A stretch of 11,314 bases of DNA from Bacteroidales bacterium (GCA_004557315.1 SFEH01000067.1:1-11314); one strand, 5' to 3'; positions 1-5,665 are shown, counted from the stretch's first letter. Numbers and translations are program-made. Notes: generated by a model not told the origin, from the sequence alone.

Positions 1-37
1 CGGTCATCTTCTTGATAATGCCATTGAGAATAGCCAT
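1..37 (-). CDS. Start of a leftward gene, cut by the window edge
   Basis: Twelve codons are visible, reading MAILNGIIKKMT, from an ATG at 37-35. A G-rich stretch (GGGGGGAA) lies about 5 bases upstream and could act as a ribosome binding site, unusual for this group. A Bacteroidetes-type -7 element lies about 240 bases upstream on the same strand, which supports a real transcription unit. The first residues resemble small Bacteroidales proteins of unknown function that begin with MA-I and a lysine-rich helix (possibly DUF6266-like), but twelve residues are too few to assign a family. Confidence 0.5.
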   Translation of the reverse strand, partial: MAILNGIIKKMT

Positions 38-181
38 AGTCGTTCCCCCCGTTTGTTAAACCAGTGAGGGGTTCTGGGGAAAAGAAATACACTTTGGTTT
101 TCTCACTCTTCCCGCATCGACTTGTGTCTCCTAAGCGTCCAAGGGTTTCAAGTTTCTGTCTTCATCCTTGTCCGCCAAAAA

Positions 182-224
182 ATGGGACTTACTTGGGACT
201 TACTTGGGACTTGCTTGGGACTCA
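182..224. repeat. 11-bp direct repeats, four units
   Basis: Four near-identical units (TGGGACTTACT, TGGGACTTACT, TGGGACTTGCT, TGGGACTCACT on the plus strand) follow one another with a strict 11-bp period. The tract lies in the predicted leader of the leftward gene, about 150 bases from its start codon. The period is close to one helical turn, so repeated protein contacts on one face are possible; replication slippage is an equally simple origin. Confidence 0.8.
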
Positions 225-279
225 CTCGCCTCTGCGTGCGGACGGAATCGTGAGTGTGACTCTCTCTTGAATCACATTG

Positions 280-287
280 CAAAGGTA
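280..287 (-). promoter_or_regulatory. Candidate Bacteroidetes -7 promoter element
   Basis: The minus strand reads TACCTTTG, a match to the Bacteroidetes sigma-ABfr consensus TAnnTTTG. It points toward the gene starting at 37. A clear -33 TTTG is not visible at the usual 19-21 base distance, so the assignment rests on the -7 element alone. Confidence 0.45.
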
Positions 288-411
288 CTGCTTTTTCCGC
301 CTCATTCTCCGACTTTCGCTCTGGCTGATTCTCTGTTTCGCTCTCAATAAAAAAAGGCTTGTCAAATCATACACACAGACTGTTTTTTTTGGTAAAACCT
401 CTTAGAAAAAT

Positions 412-432
412 GTAACGCGTACCGCGTAACTG
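412..432. repeat. Degenerate GTAACGC heptamer repeat
   Basis: Three 7-bp units read GTAACGC, GTACCGC and GTAACTG. They belong to the same family as the tracts at 573-593 and 5591-5618, and lie in the spacer without an adjacent gene end. Confidence 0.7.
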
Positions 433-570
433 CCCTTATCTAAGACTTTTCCATCTATGTGTATGCGCGAACCTTATAAATAATAGAAAATTAAAAATAT
501 AATAGAAAATTTTCAATTCATTAAATAATTATTTCTCTCTAAGAAGTAACAGCGAATACGAAACCGATGA

Positions 571-598
571 GAGTTACGCGTTACGCGTTACGCTCTCA
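571..598. repeat. GCGTAAC heptamer tract at the 3' end of the 596-1183 gene
   Basis: On the minus strand three perfect GCGTAAC units follow directly after the stop codon of the leftward gene. The tract is bracketed by TGAGAG (568-573) and CTCTCA (593-598), a 6-bp perfect stem. Each unit junction also contains the palindrome ACGCGT. A transcript could fold here, but no T-run follows on the minus strand, so an intrinsic terminator is doubtful. Bases 571-595 are the exact reverse complement of 5589-5613. Confidence 0.8.
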
Positions 599-1183
599 GT
601 CCAATGGCTTGGTAGGGTCGAGCACATCGCACAGCTTTTCGATGGCTGGAGCCGACTTTTTCGGGTCGTGCTGGCTGTTCCAGTCAGAGAACGGACGGCT
701 CTGACCATCCACAAAGTGGCTGCCTGTGATCACCCATTTAGTCGCACCCTTCGGACATTTGATAAGCCCCCTGCTGCTCAATCTCTTTATGAGGTAATAC
801 AAATCCTGTTGCTTTCCGATCCATTTTATCGTTAAACTTTTAGCCTCACCCATAAACAGGTCGCAAAATACTTCAGGCTTCGAGTCCTTGTCAATCCAAC
901 CGGCTTTAATCAGCAGCTGGTACAGTTTTACTATTCTCAGAGGCCCCTCTTTGTCCTCCAGAAACCGGTAGGTAAACACAGCATCGACGATCTTAGAACC
1001 TCCCGATACTTTCTTTCTGCCATCGCGCTTAGAAGCAGCAGAGCCACCATTCACAATTTGGACGCCAATACCACCTGACTCAATCACACCAAATTCGTTC
1101 TCGACCGTCTTCTCAAGCACCAAGTCGCCCAATACGGTCACTCCAGCGTTCTTCAAGAACTCCAGTTTTTCTTCGTTTGTCAT
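596..1183 (-). CDS. Protein of unknown function sharing a motif with its upstream neighbour
   Basis: 195 residues, no signal peptide or membrane segment. An N-terminal motif (residues 19-43; core GDLVLEKTVENE, then GVIESGGIG) recurs at the C-terminus of the gene just upstream. A Ser/Lys/Arg-rich linker (about 46-64) follows, then a helical middle (65-108). The C-terminal part (about 105-190) contains TIKWIGKQQDLYYLIKRL and a W-x-I...HFVDG stretch. From memory this C-terminal pattern resembles domains in Bacteroidales mobile-region proteins (RteC-like or uncharacterised DUFs); that is a weak inference. Eleven bases separate it from the upstream gene, so the two are probably co-transcribed. It ends in a heptamer repeat tract. 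Function unknown. Confidence 0.8.
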   Translation of the reverse strand: MTNEEKLEFLKNAGVTVLGDLVLEKTVENEFGVIESGGIGVQIVNGGSAASKRDGRKKVSGGSKIVDAVFTYRFLEDKEGPLRIVKLYQLLIKAGWIDKDSKPEVFCDLFMGEAKSLTIKWIGKQQDLYYLIKRLSSRGLIKCPKGATKWVITGSHFVDGQSRPFSDWNSQHDPKKSAPAIEKLCDVLDPTKPLD

Positions 1184-1194
1184 AGGCTTTTCGA

Positions 1195-1830
1195 TTATTT
1201 CTTTCTATCAACTATTATTCCAGTACCACCGGTATCTACATGCCCAACTTCATATTCAACGTTTTTCTCCAGGTTCAGCTCGCCACCCTGTTCCACCGTG
1301 ATGTGCTGTTTCTTCTCCATCTGAACCATTCGCTTGTGAATCTTCTCTTTAGCATTGAGCCAACGTTCATCCTTCACCCCATACAGCAGTTCGAGCAGCA
1401 TATCGTAGATAGGCTTTATCTCATTGCAGTTCACGCAATGGTTTAGGCAATGGTTGACGATAGCCTCAAAGTTCACCTTCTCTATTATCTCATCCGACTT
1501 CGCCACGACCTCATCCGTCTTCGCCACCTGCTTTACCGGCACAGACTTCTCCTGCCCATCCACTTTGGCAGAGTCGAAGTATTTCTTACCTGCACCATAA
1601 GCATACAGGTCGTAGATGTAGCCAGCAAGTTCAAATTGCTTTTCATTCATCAAACGATTGTAGGCATACGCGAGGATAGTATAGAAATCCTCAGAGCTAT
1701 ACTCCTTGCGCAACTTGCTTGTGAAGGTCCTGACCTCCAATTCAGGATGAGGATGAGAGATGAGATGCTCATACAGGCACTTCATCCAGTTGTTATCTTT
1801 CGGCATGTCTTTCGGTTTATCTTTCGGCAT
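1195..1830 (-). CDS. Protein of unknown function with His/Cys cluster and C-terminal shared motif
   Basis: Up to 211 residues. The N-terminus is a short repeat (MPKDKPKD, MPKDNNWM), so translation could begin at residue 1, 9 or 16; residue 1 is chosen because an A/T-rich leader typical of the group lies directly before it. Residues 17-90 look alpha-helical and rich in Tyr, and 95-120 are a Lys/Glu/Val linker. A cluster HCLNHCVNC (127-135) could bind a metal. Helices follow to about 175. Residues 183-207 (GELNLEKNVEYEVG...GGTGI) match the N-terminal motif of the downstream protein, 12 of 25 identical. No family recognised. It is the first clear gene of the leftward pair and is divergent from the operon beginning at 2064. 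Confidence 0.8.
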   Translation of the reverse strand: MPKDKPKDMPKDNNWMKCLYEHLISHPHPELEVRTFTSKLRKEYSSEDFYTILAYAYNRLMNEKQFELAGYIYDLYAYGAGKKYFDSAKVDGQEKSVPVKQVAKTDEVVAKSDEIIEKVNFEAIVNHCLNHCVNCNEIKPIYDMLLELLYGVKDERWLNAKEKIHKRMVQMEKKQHITVEQGGELNLEKNVEYEVGHVDTGGTGIIVDRKK

Positions 1831-1848
1831 ACAAAAAATAATTTTTAA

Positions 1849-2063
1849 AAAGGTTATATTTTTCTAATCTGTTCTGTTTCAGCGGTTTCTGCAACGGTTA
1901 GTGCTTCTGGTTTTGCGATTTCTGACTTCACTTTCGGCACGACATCTTTCGTATGCCGAAGATTTTTGCAGACTATTTATAGAAGCCGTCGAGTTAGGGC
2001 AACCACAGGCTCGCGACCTCTGCAAAGCAACTAATTTATTGTTTAACTTTAATTCTTTTTCGT
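1849..2063. other. Divergent intergenic region
   Basis: This separates the leftward pair from the rightward operon and must hold promoters for both. No full match to the -33/-7 consensus was found. The best partial matches are TAATTTAT at 2033-2040 (plus strand) and TTGCTTTG near 2022-2029 (minus strand). Both are weak. Part of the stretch is taken up by the possible small ORF. Confidence 0.4.
1854..1940 (-). CDS. Possible small ORF, 28 codons, GTG start
   Basis: On the minus strand an open frame from a GTG at 1940 encodes VPKVKSEIAKPEALTVAETA and eight further residues to a TAA, ending 23 bases before the next gene. Its Glu/Ala/Lys-rich composition looks protein-like, and its start (GTGCCGAAAG) resembles that of the next gene (ATGCCGAAAG). 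The frame stays open for 12 codons further upstream without an ATG. It could be a leader peptide, a small real gene or a decayed duplicate of the neighbour's 5' end. The short length makes chance a real alternative. Confidence 0.25.
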   Translation of the reverse strand: MPKVKSEIAKPEALTVAETAETEQIRKI

Positions 2064-2423
2064 ATGCAAAAATTTATTTCACAATTCGCAACTGCCATTA
2101 GCGCATCCCGCAATCATTCTGCCGCTCGCCAGTCTGAAAATCTGTCTGCCGCAGGCAAGTCTGAAAATCTGTCTGCCGCAGGCAAGTCCGACTTCGTCTA
2201 TCCTCCATCGATTCAGGGCGACCTCTTCAACTACCTCAAGCCCGAGCAGCAGGAAACGCTCAAGCCTATCCTGCGCATCATCAAGCGTCAGTATCAAGCT
2301 ATGCTCTGTGCGGCTCTGCTCGACTATCTCGAGGGCAACGGCATCCAGCCTATTGGCAGCCCGATGCTCGACAAGCTCCAGAACCGCATCATCGAAGAGT
2401 GCAAACTTCGTCCGCTCCGTTAA
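2064..2423 (+). CDS. Small protein of unknown function, first gene of the rightward operon
   Basis: 119 residues. The ATG follows an AT-rich leader (TTTAATTCTTTTTCGT) typical of Bacteroidales starts. The N-terminal third is low-complexity Ser/Ala/Asn-rich and contains a perfect tandem duplication of nine residues (SENLSAAGK twice, about residues 24-41) caused by a 27-bp DNA repeat. The remainder (about 45-115) is a predicted helical domain, PPSIQGDLFNYLKPEQQETL onward, ending in a basic tail. No signal peptide. Its place before the ATPase/primase genes suggests an accessory part of the replication module, but no family is recognised. A frame open on the other strand over the same bases is treated as a shadow. 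Confidence 0.75.
   Translation: MQKFISQFATAISASRNHSAARQSENLSAAGKSENLSAAGKSDFVYPPSIQGDLFNYLKPEQQETLKPILRIIKRQYQAMLCAALLDYLEGNGIQPIGSPMLDKLQNRIIEECKLRPLR
2133..2186 (+). repeat. 27-bp perfect tandem repeat inside a gene
   Basis: Two identical 27-bp units lie end to end (2133-2159, 2160-2186), keeping the reading frame. Each unit includes CTGCCGCAGGCAAG, where TGCC and GGCA can pair around a GCA loop. A degenerate half copy (TCTGCCGCTCGCCAG) lies just before, at 2118-2132. Confidence 0.9.
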
Positions 2424-2462
2424 AATCCTCAAGATCCATGTTCGTTTAAAAATTATTTTGTT

Positions 2463-2783
2463 ATGAAGAAAGTGATTTACAAAGCAATCGATCTGACCTG
2501 CGCACTTCAGCAGGATTCCGAGATTTCAACCGACAAGTGCCTCAATGGCGTCATCTCACGTACAGGAAAAGGGCTCCGCTTCGAGGAGGCCATCAGCAAG
2601 GGTCGCCCTGCTCGCAACCCCAAGCTCTTCGACGGCAACTTCATCAGTCTTGTTCACATGCAGAACGGCCGCTATCAATGTCACATGAAGACCATCAACG
2701 CATCGGGCGACTTCGACCGTCAGCAAATAGCCTTCAAGGTATATTCAGAACTTCTAACCGCATTCAACATCATTGACCAATGA
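2463..2783 (+). CDS. Small protein of unknown function upstream of the DUF3987-type ATPase
   Basis: 106 residues, starting MKKVIYKAIDLT. The start is preceded by TTTAAAAATTATTTTGTT, almost the same leader as that of the leftward gene starting at 1830. It has a mixed alpha/beta look, with an Arg/Gly/Lys-rich middle (SRTGKGLRFEEAISKGRPAR) and C-terminal HMKTINASGDFDRQQIAFKV. No signal peptide or membrane segment. Its TGA overlaps the ATG of the next gene (ATGA), so the two are translationally coupled and probably act together. The basic Gly-rich stretch might contact nucleic acid, but that is a guess. Confidence 0.8.
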   Translation: MKKVIYKAIDLTCALQQDSEISTDKCLNGVISRTGKGLRFEEAISKGRPARNPKLFDGNFISLVHMQNGRYQCHMKTINASGDFDRQQIAFKVYSELLTAFNIIDQ

Positions 2784-4117
2784 GCAACAACAAGTTATCC
2801 AACCGACCAAAGGTACAGCCGTCAATTACGGCGGCTGACCTGCCACCGGCACTTCGAGTATTCTGGGATACAGCCCCCGACAACTTCAAGGTGGCAAGCA
2901 TCCTCTCGGCCTTGGCCTGCTACTGTGTCTTAGGCACACGCCTTAGAGCCAAGTATGTGTATGACCTCGACCCCCATGCGCTCTTGCTCCAGATCATCAT
3001 CCTGGGCGAACCCGGGTCTGGCAAGTCGTTCACCCGACCCATCGTCAAGCAGCTTCTTCGTCCAATCCGCATCAAAGACCAGGAGATGAAGCGCATGGAG
3101 CAGGCCTATGTCGAACTCAAGAAGAAAGCAGCCAAGAACAAGCAGTTGCCCGACGAACCCATCACAGCCCCCCGAATCGTGCAGACCATCACCAAGGCGA
3201 AGCTCGTGAAGCGTGCCGATATGTTCCTCCGCAAATATGGCGAGACGCTTGCCTTCTTCTTTTTCAGCGAAGAAATCGCCACGATGACAGAATCGAACAA
3301 GCGCGCCTTTGCCGACCTCAACACCATGGACCGACTGGCTTTTGACCTTGGGGCAGAGTTTTCGAGCGACACACTCTCCGATGCCAGCTACAATGCCGAT
3401 GTGGATATTATCTATTGCTCACTCTTCTGCGGAACCGAAAATGCGCTCAACGAATATATCAACAAGCGTTCGGTCGAGGGCGGCAACTGTACACGCAAAG
3501 TGCTTGCACGCATCGACGAAGACCTCATGGGCGAAGATGCACCTCAGTTCCGACAGCAGACCGAAGCCGAACGGCAGCTCGTGGAGCGTACCGTTGACCG
3601 CCTGATGAAGGAGACTTATACCGACGACGATCTCATTCAGCCCACCCACGACATTCCTGTTGAATGGCTCAACCTGCCGGTTCGCAAGTGGTGTGATGAG
3701 CAACGTCAGCAAGTACTCAAGACGGGGTCGCGAGCCCTCAACTGCTTCTACAAGCGCTCATCGGTGTCAGCTTGGCGTATGGCGTGCATGTGCTATCATC
3801 TCTGGGACGAAGATCCTGACCAGCATGCTCATGTCGTGAAGTTCTATCGTTTCATGGCAAACTACATTCTCGACGGACTCATGGCGAAGTGGGGCAAGCA
3901 ATACGAGCAGATGCACAAAGGCGATTCCGACGAAGAAGGCAATCGCGTCACGCTCTACGATCAGTTACCTAAGCAGTTCAGTCGCGACCAGCTCCGTGAG
4001 CTCATCGTCAAGCTCGACCTATCATCTCCCGACCGCATCTTCATTGCCAAGTGGAAAAAGGCCAAGATGATCTATCAGCCCGATCCGCAGGTGGAAGTGT
4101 TCATCAAGAATTATTGA
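2780..4117 (+). CDS. DUF3987-type P-loop ATPase (helicase/primase-associated)
   Basis: 445 residues. A Walker A motif GEPGSGKS lies at 76-83 and a Walker B-like hydrophobic strand ending in acidic residues (FFFFSEE) at about 159-165. The segment between (about 95-150) is highly charged and helical. Arg residues in NKRSVEGGNCTRKVL (about 227-241) could serve as an arginine finger. The N-terminal PPALRVFWDTAP and the overall arrangement match DUF3987-type proteins common in Bacteroidales mobile DNA, which usually sit beside primases. Such ATPases are thought to serve in replication; that role here is inferred from the next gene, a primase. The start overlaps the previous stop by four bases. The stop codon lies inside a TTGAAAC heptamer. 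Length is normal for the family and the frame is intact. Confidence 0.85.
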   Translation: MSNNKLSNRPKVQPSITAADLPPALRVFWDTAPDNFKVASILSALACYCVLGTRLRAKYVYDLDPHALLLQIIILGEPGSGKSFTRPIVKQLLRPIRIKDQEMKRMEQAYVELKKKAAKNKQLPDEPITAPRIVQTITKAKLVKRADMFLRKYGETLAFFFFSEEIATMTESNKRAFADLNTMDRLAFDLGAEFSSDTLSDASYNADVDIIYCSLFCGTENALNEYINKRSVEGGNCTRKVLARIDEDLMGEDAPQFRQQTEAERQLVERTVDRLMKETYTDDDLIQPTHDIPVEWLNLPVRKWCDEQRQQVLKTGSRALNCFYKRSSVSAWRMACMCYHLWDEDPDQHAHVVKFYRFMANYILDGLMAKWGKQYEQMHKGDSDEEGNRVTLYDQLPKQFSRDQLRELIVKLDLSSPDRIFIAKWKKAKMIYQPDPQVEVFIKNY

Positions 4118-4144
4118 AACTTGAAACCTCCTGAAACTTGAAAC
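4114..4144 (+). repeat. TTGAAAC heptamers between ATPase and primase genes
   Basis: Two TTGAAAC units (4114-4127), a CTCC break, then TGAAAC and TTGAAAC (4132-4144). The TGA stop of the upstream gene is part of the first unit, and the downstream ATG follows three bases after the last. The same heptamer recurs at 5641-5654. Confidence 0.85.
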
Positions 4145-4147
4145 TTT

Positions 4148-5182
4148 ATGGATAGATTCGACATTCAAAAACTCAGAGCCCTCCCAATCGAGGGAGTGGC
4201 TCAGAGGCTAGGGCTCCAAGTGAGCCGTCACAAGAGCCTTTGCCCATTTCACTCTGACAGCCACCCCAGCCTGTCGTTCAGCACCAGCCGCAACACCTAC
4301 AAGTGCTTCGTGTGCGACAGCCATGGAGGAGTCATCGACTTGGCCATGCACGTGCTCGGAAAGTCGTTCATCGAAACCTGCCAGTGGCTTGCCAACGAGC
4401 ACAACGTGATCCTCACCGAGTGGAAGCCAGCTGTCAAGCCAGCCGAACCGAAGCCCTTCGATGCCGCACGTTACAGCCGCTACTTCGAGCATCCATCGCT
4501 CAACGAGCCTGCCCGAACGTTCCTCTTCGGCGAGCGTAAGCTCAATGAAAAGGTCGTCAGCTGGTGCCGCCTCACCTCCTTCACCGACCGCCATGGCATC
4601 CCTTGGCTCCAGATACCCTACTTCGACATCGACGGCAAGCTGATAGGCGTGCAGAACCGCAACCTGAGTTATGGTAAGCCCCCCATCAGCAATCAATCAT
4701 CAGTAATCATTAATCAGTCATCAGCAATCATTAATCAGTCATCAGTAATCAGCAATCAATCATCAGTAATCAGTAATCAACAATCAGTCCTCCCTCGCTT
4801 CCGTTTTCCCCGAGGCTCGAAGTGTCGCATCTACAACCTGCCCGTGCTGAAGCTGCTGCGCGAAAGCGAGCCCCTCTACATCACCGAAGGCGCGAGCGAC
4901 TGTTGGGCGATGCTCTCCAGCGGACACAAGGCCATTGCCATACCATCGGCAACACTCCTCAACCGCAAGGACATCGAGCTAATTCGCTCACTGCTCATTG
5001 CTCATCGCTCATCGCTCCACATGTATCCCGATCAGGACGAGCCAGGGGAGAAGCTCTATAACCAACTTGTTTCATTAGCCAACCAGATGGGCATGTGCAT
5101 CGTTCGCCATCCACTGCCTGCCGGTTGCAAAGATTATTCAGACTATTATGGAAGTATATATCAAACGACAAACAATCAATGA
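4148..5182 (+). CDS. CHC2 zinc-finger / Toprim DNA primase
   Basis: 344 residues, DnaG-like. The zinc finger has C32-P-F-H35 and C53-F-V-C56, with the typical HPSLSF and GGVIDLAM flanks. The Toprim domain has the catalytic Glu in YITEGASD (E247) and the D-x-D in YPDQDEPG (D295, D297). It would make RNA primers during replication, probably with the ATPase encoded just upstream. Between the two domains, residues about 180-213 are a repetitive Asn/Gln/Ser/Ile linker (NQSSVI type) encoded by 14 heptamer units. A second heptamer tract (4986-5020) encodes residues 280-291 of the Toprim domain, just before the D-x-D strand. The C-terminal helicase-binding domain of DnaG is absent, as in mobile-element primases. 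The 3' end overlaps the next gene by 35 bases. Confidence 0.88.
   Translation: MDRFDIQKLRALPIEGVAQRLGLQVSRHKSLCPFHSDSHPSLSFSTSRNTYKCFVCDSHGGVIDLAMHVLGKSFIETCQWLANEHNVILTEWKPAVKPAEPKPFDAARYSRYFEHPSLNEPARTFLFGERKLNEKVVSWCRLTSFTDRHGIPWLQIPYFDIDGKLIGVQNRNLSYGKPPISNQSSVIINQSSAIINQSSVISNQSSVISNQQSVLPRFRFPRGSKCRIYNLPVLKLLRESEPLYITEGASDCWAMLSSGHKAIAIPSATLLNRKDIELIRSLLIAHRSSLHMYPDQDEPGEKLYNQLVSLANQMGMCIVRHPLPAGCKDYSDYYGSIYQTTNNQ
4687..4784 (+). repeat. 14-unit CAGTAAT-type heptamer tract inside the primase gene
   Basis: Fourteen consecutive 7-bp units of the form CA-N-N-N-AT or CA-N-TCAT, with no break in the period. In translation three units give seven residues, hence the NQSSVI-like repeats. Units 2, 5, 8, 11 and 14, the only phase in which CAGTAAT would give an in-frame TAA, read TCA or CAA at that place instead. 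Confidence 0.92.
4986..5020 (+). repeat. GCTCATC heptamer tract inside the Toprim coding region
   Basis: Five units (GCTCACT, GCTCATT, GCTCATC, GCTCATC, GCTCCAC) with a strict 7-bp period. They encode SLLIAHRSSLH directly before the D-x-D strand. Related primases would show whether this is an insertion. Confidence 0.8.
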
Positions 5183-5603
5183 GCTCTACACAGAAGGATG
5201 CATCTTCATCAACGGAGAAAAGCAGACCCATACAGTAGAGAGTACCGAACAAATGTTGCCAGCCGGCAAGTACCTCGTCAAGCTGGTCACCAAGAATGCC
5301 CACAAGCGCGAACTGGAGATCTTCACCCCTGAGGGACGGTCAGTAGGGTGGCGCATTGGACTCGCCAACTCATGGATTGGCTCGCGCAAACAGCGAACCA
5401 TTTCCATCGGGCAACCGCTCATTCCCGGAGTTGTCTATAAGGCCACCGAGATCTACGAGCGCATCGTCAAGCGACTGGAGAAGTGCAAGGCACGTAAGGA
5501 AGTCATCAGTCTCATCATCGACGAAAGCCACCTTGTACAGGACCAGCCCATCTCACACTGGACAAAGCCACCATGCTTGCTCACCGAAGAGCGTAACGCG
5601 TAA
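5148..5603 (+). CDS. DUF5675 family protein
   Basis: 151 residues. It starts MEVYIKRQTINELYTEGCIFINGEK, followed by LPAGKYLVKL (about 38-47), a shape known from DUF5675 proteins of prophages and Bacteroidales islands (M-x-V-x-I-K-R, then an AGxY/K beta turn). Later parts are ANSWIGSRKQRTISIGQ (about 73-89) and a helical C-terminus with YKATEIYERIVKRLEKCKAR. The biochemical function of the family is not known; its members often lie near lysis or cell-wall genes. The start lies 35 bases inside the primase gene in another frame, and is kept because the conserved N-terminus begins there. The stop TAA is part of a GCGTAAC heptamer. No signal peptide. Confidence 0.8.
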   Translation: MEVYIKRQTINELYTEGCIFINGEKQTHTVESTEQMLPAGKYLVKLVTKNAHKRELEIFTPEGRSVGWRIGLANSWIGSRKQRTISIGQPLIPGVVYKATEIYERIVKRLEKCKARKEVISLIIDESHLVQDQPISHWTKPPCLLTEERNA

Positions 5604-5618
5604 CGCGTAACTCGTAAC
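5589..5618 (+). repeat. GCGTAAC heptamer tract at the 3' end of the DUF5675 gene
   Basis: GCGTAAC three times (5591-5611), then TCGTAAC (5612-5618), with the gene's stop codon inside the second unit. Bases 5589-5613 are an exact inverted copy of 571-595. A run of five Ts follows after one AAC, but the tract makes only weak stems, so termination is uncertain. Confidence 0.88.
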
Positions 5619-5640
5619 TTTTTTGAAAATTGAATTCTCT

Positions 5641-5665
5641 TTGAAACTTGAAACTCAAAACTCAA
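5641..5665 (+). repeat. TTGAAAC/TCAAAAC heptamers running into a start codon
   Basis: TTGAAAC, TTGAAAC, TCAAAAC, then TCAA-ATG: the 7-bp period continues up to the start codon at 5666. The A-rich tract serves as the translation leader of the lipoprotein gene. Confidence 0.8.

Larger units (their letters stand above)
38..595. other. Long intergenic stretch between two leftward genes
   Basis: No convincing coding frame was found here on either strand; the short frames around 64-350 are broken up by the tandem repeats and lack coding character. The stretch holds a minus-strand promoter element (280-287), 11-bp direct repeats (182-224), a degenerate heptamer tract (412-432), an AT-rich part (470-540) and the heptamer tract at 573-593. 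If the promoter is real, about 235 bases are the untranslated leader of the leftward gene. Confidence 0.6.

Noticed and set aside
64..350. Short open frames on the plus strand in the left intergenic part.
   Set aside because: They run through the 11-bp repeats, have no plausible leader and overlap each other in different frames.
596..1183. Assigning the 195-residue protein as RteC.
   Set aside because: Only a loose resemblance to the C-terminal pattern; key parts of RteC could not be matched by eye.
1240..1848. Two plus-strand open frames over the 1195-1830 gene.
   Set aside because: Low-complexity Leu/His/Arg-rich shadows; the minus-strand gene shares a motif with its neighbour, which supports it as the real one.
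2079..2432. A 117-codon frame on the minus strand over the first rightward operon gene.
   Set aside because: The plus-strand frame has the better leader, fits the operon direction and contains the in-frame duplication; the minus frame begins inside the next junction with no leader.
4687..4784. CRISPR-like array in the primase gene.
   Set aside because: Units are only 7 bp, contiguous and without spacers, and the tract is translated in frame.
5648..5665. TTG start for the lipoprotein six codons upstream of the ATG.
   Set aside because: The added codons come from the heptamer repeat and would push the signal peptide inward; the ATG at 5666 gives a normal lipoprotein start.
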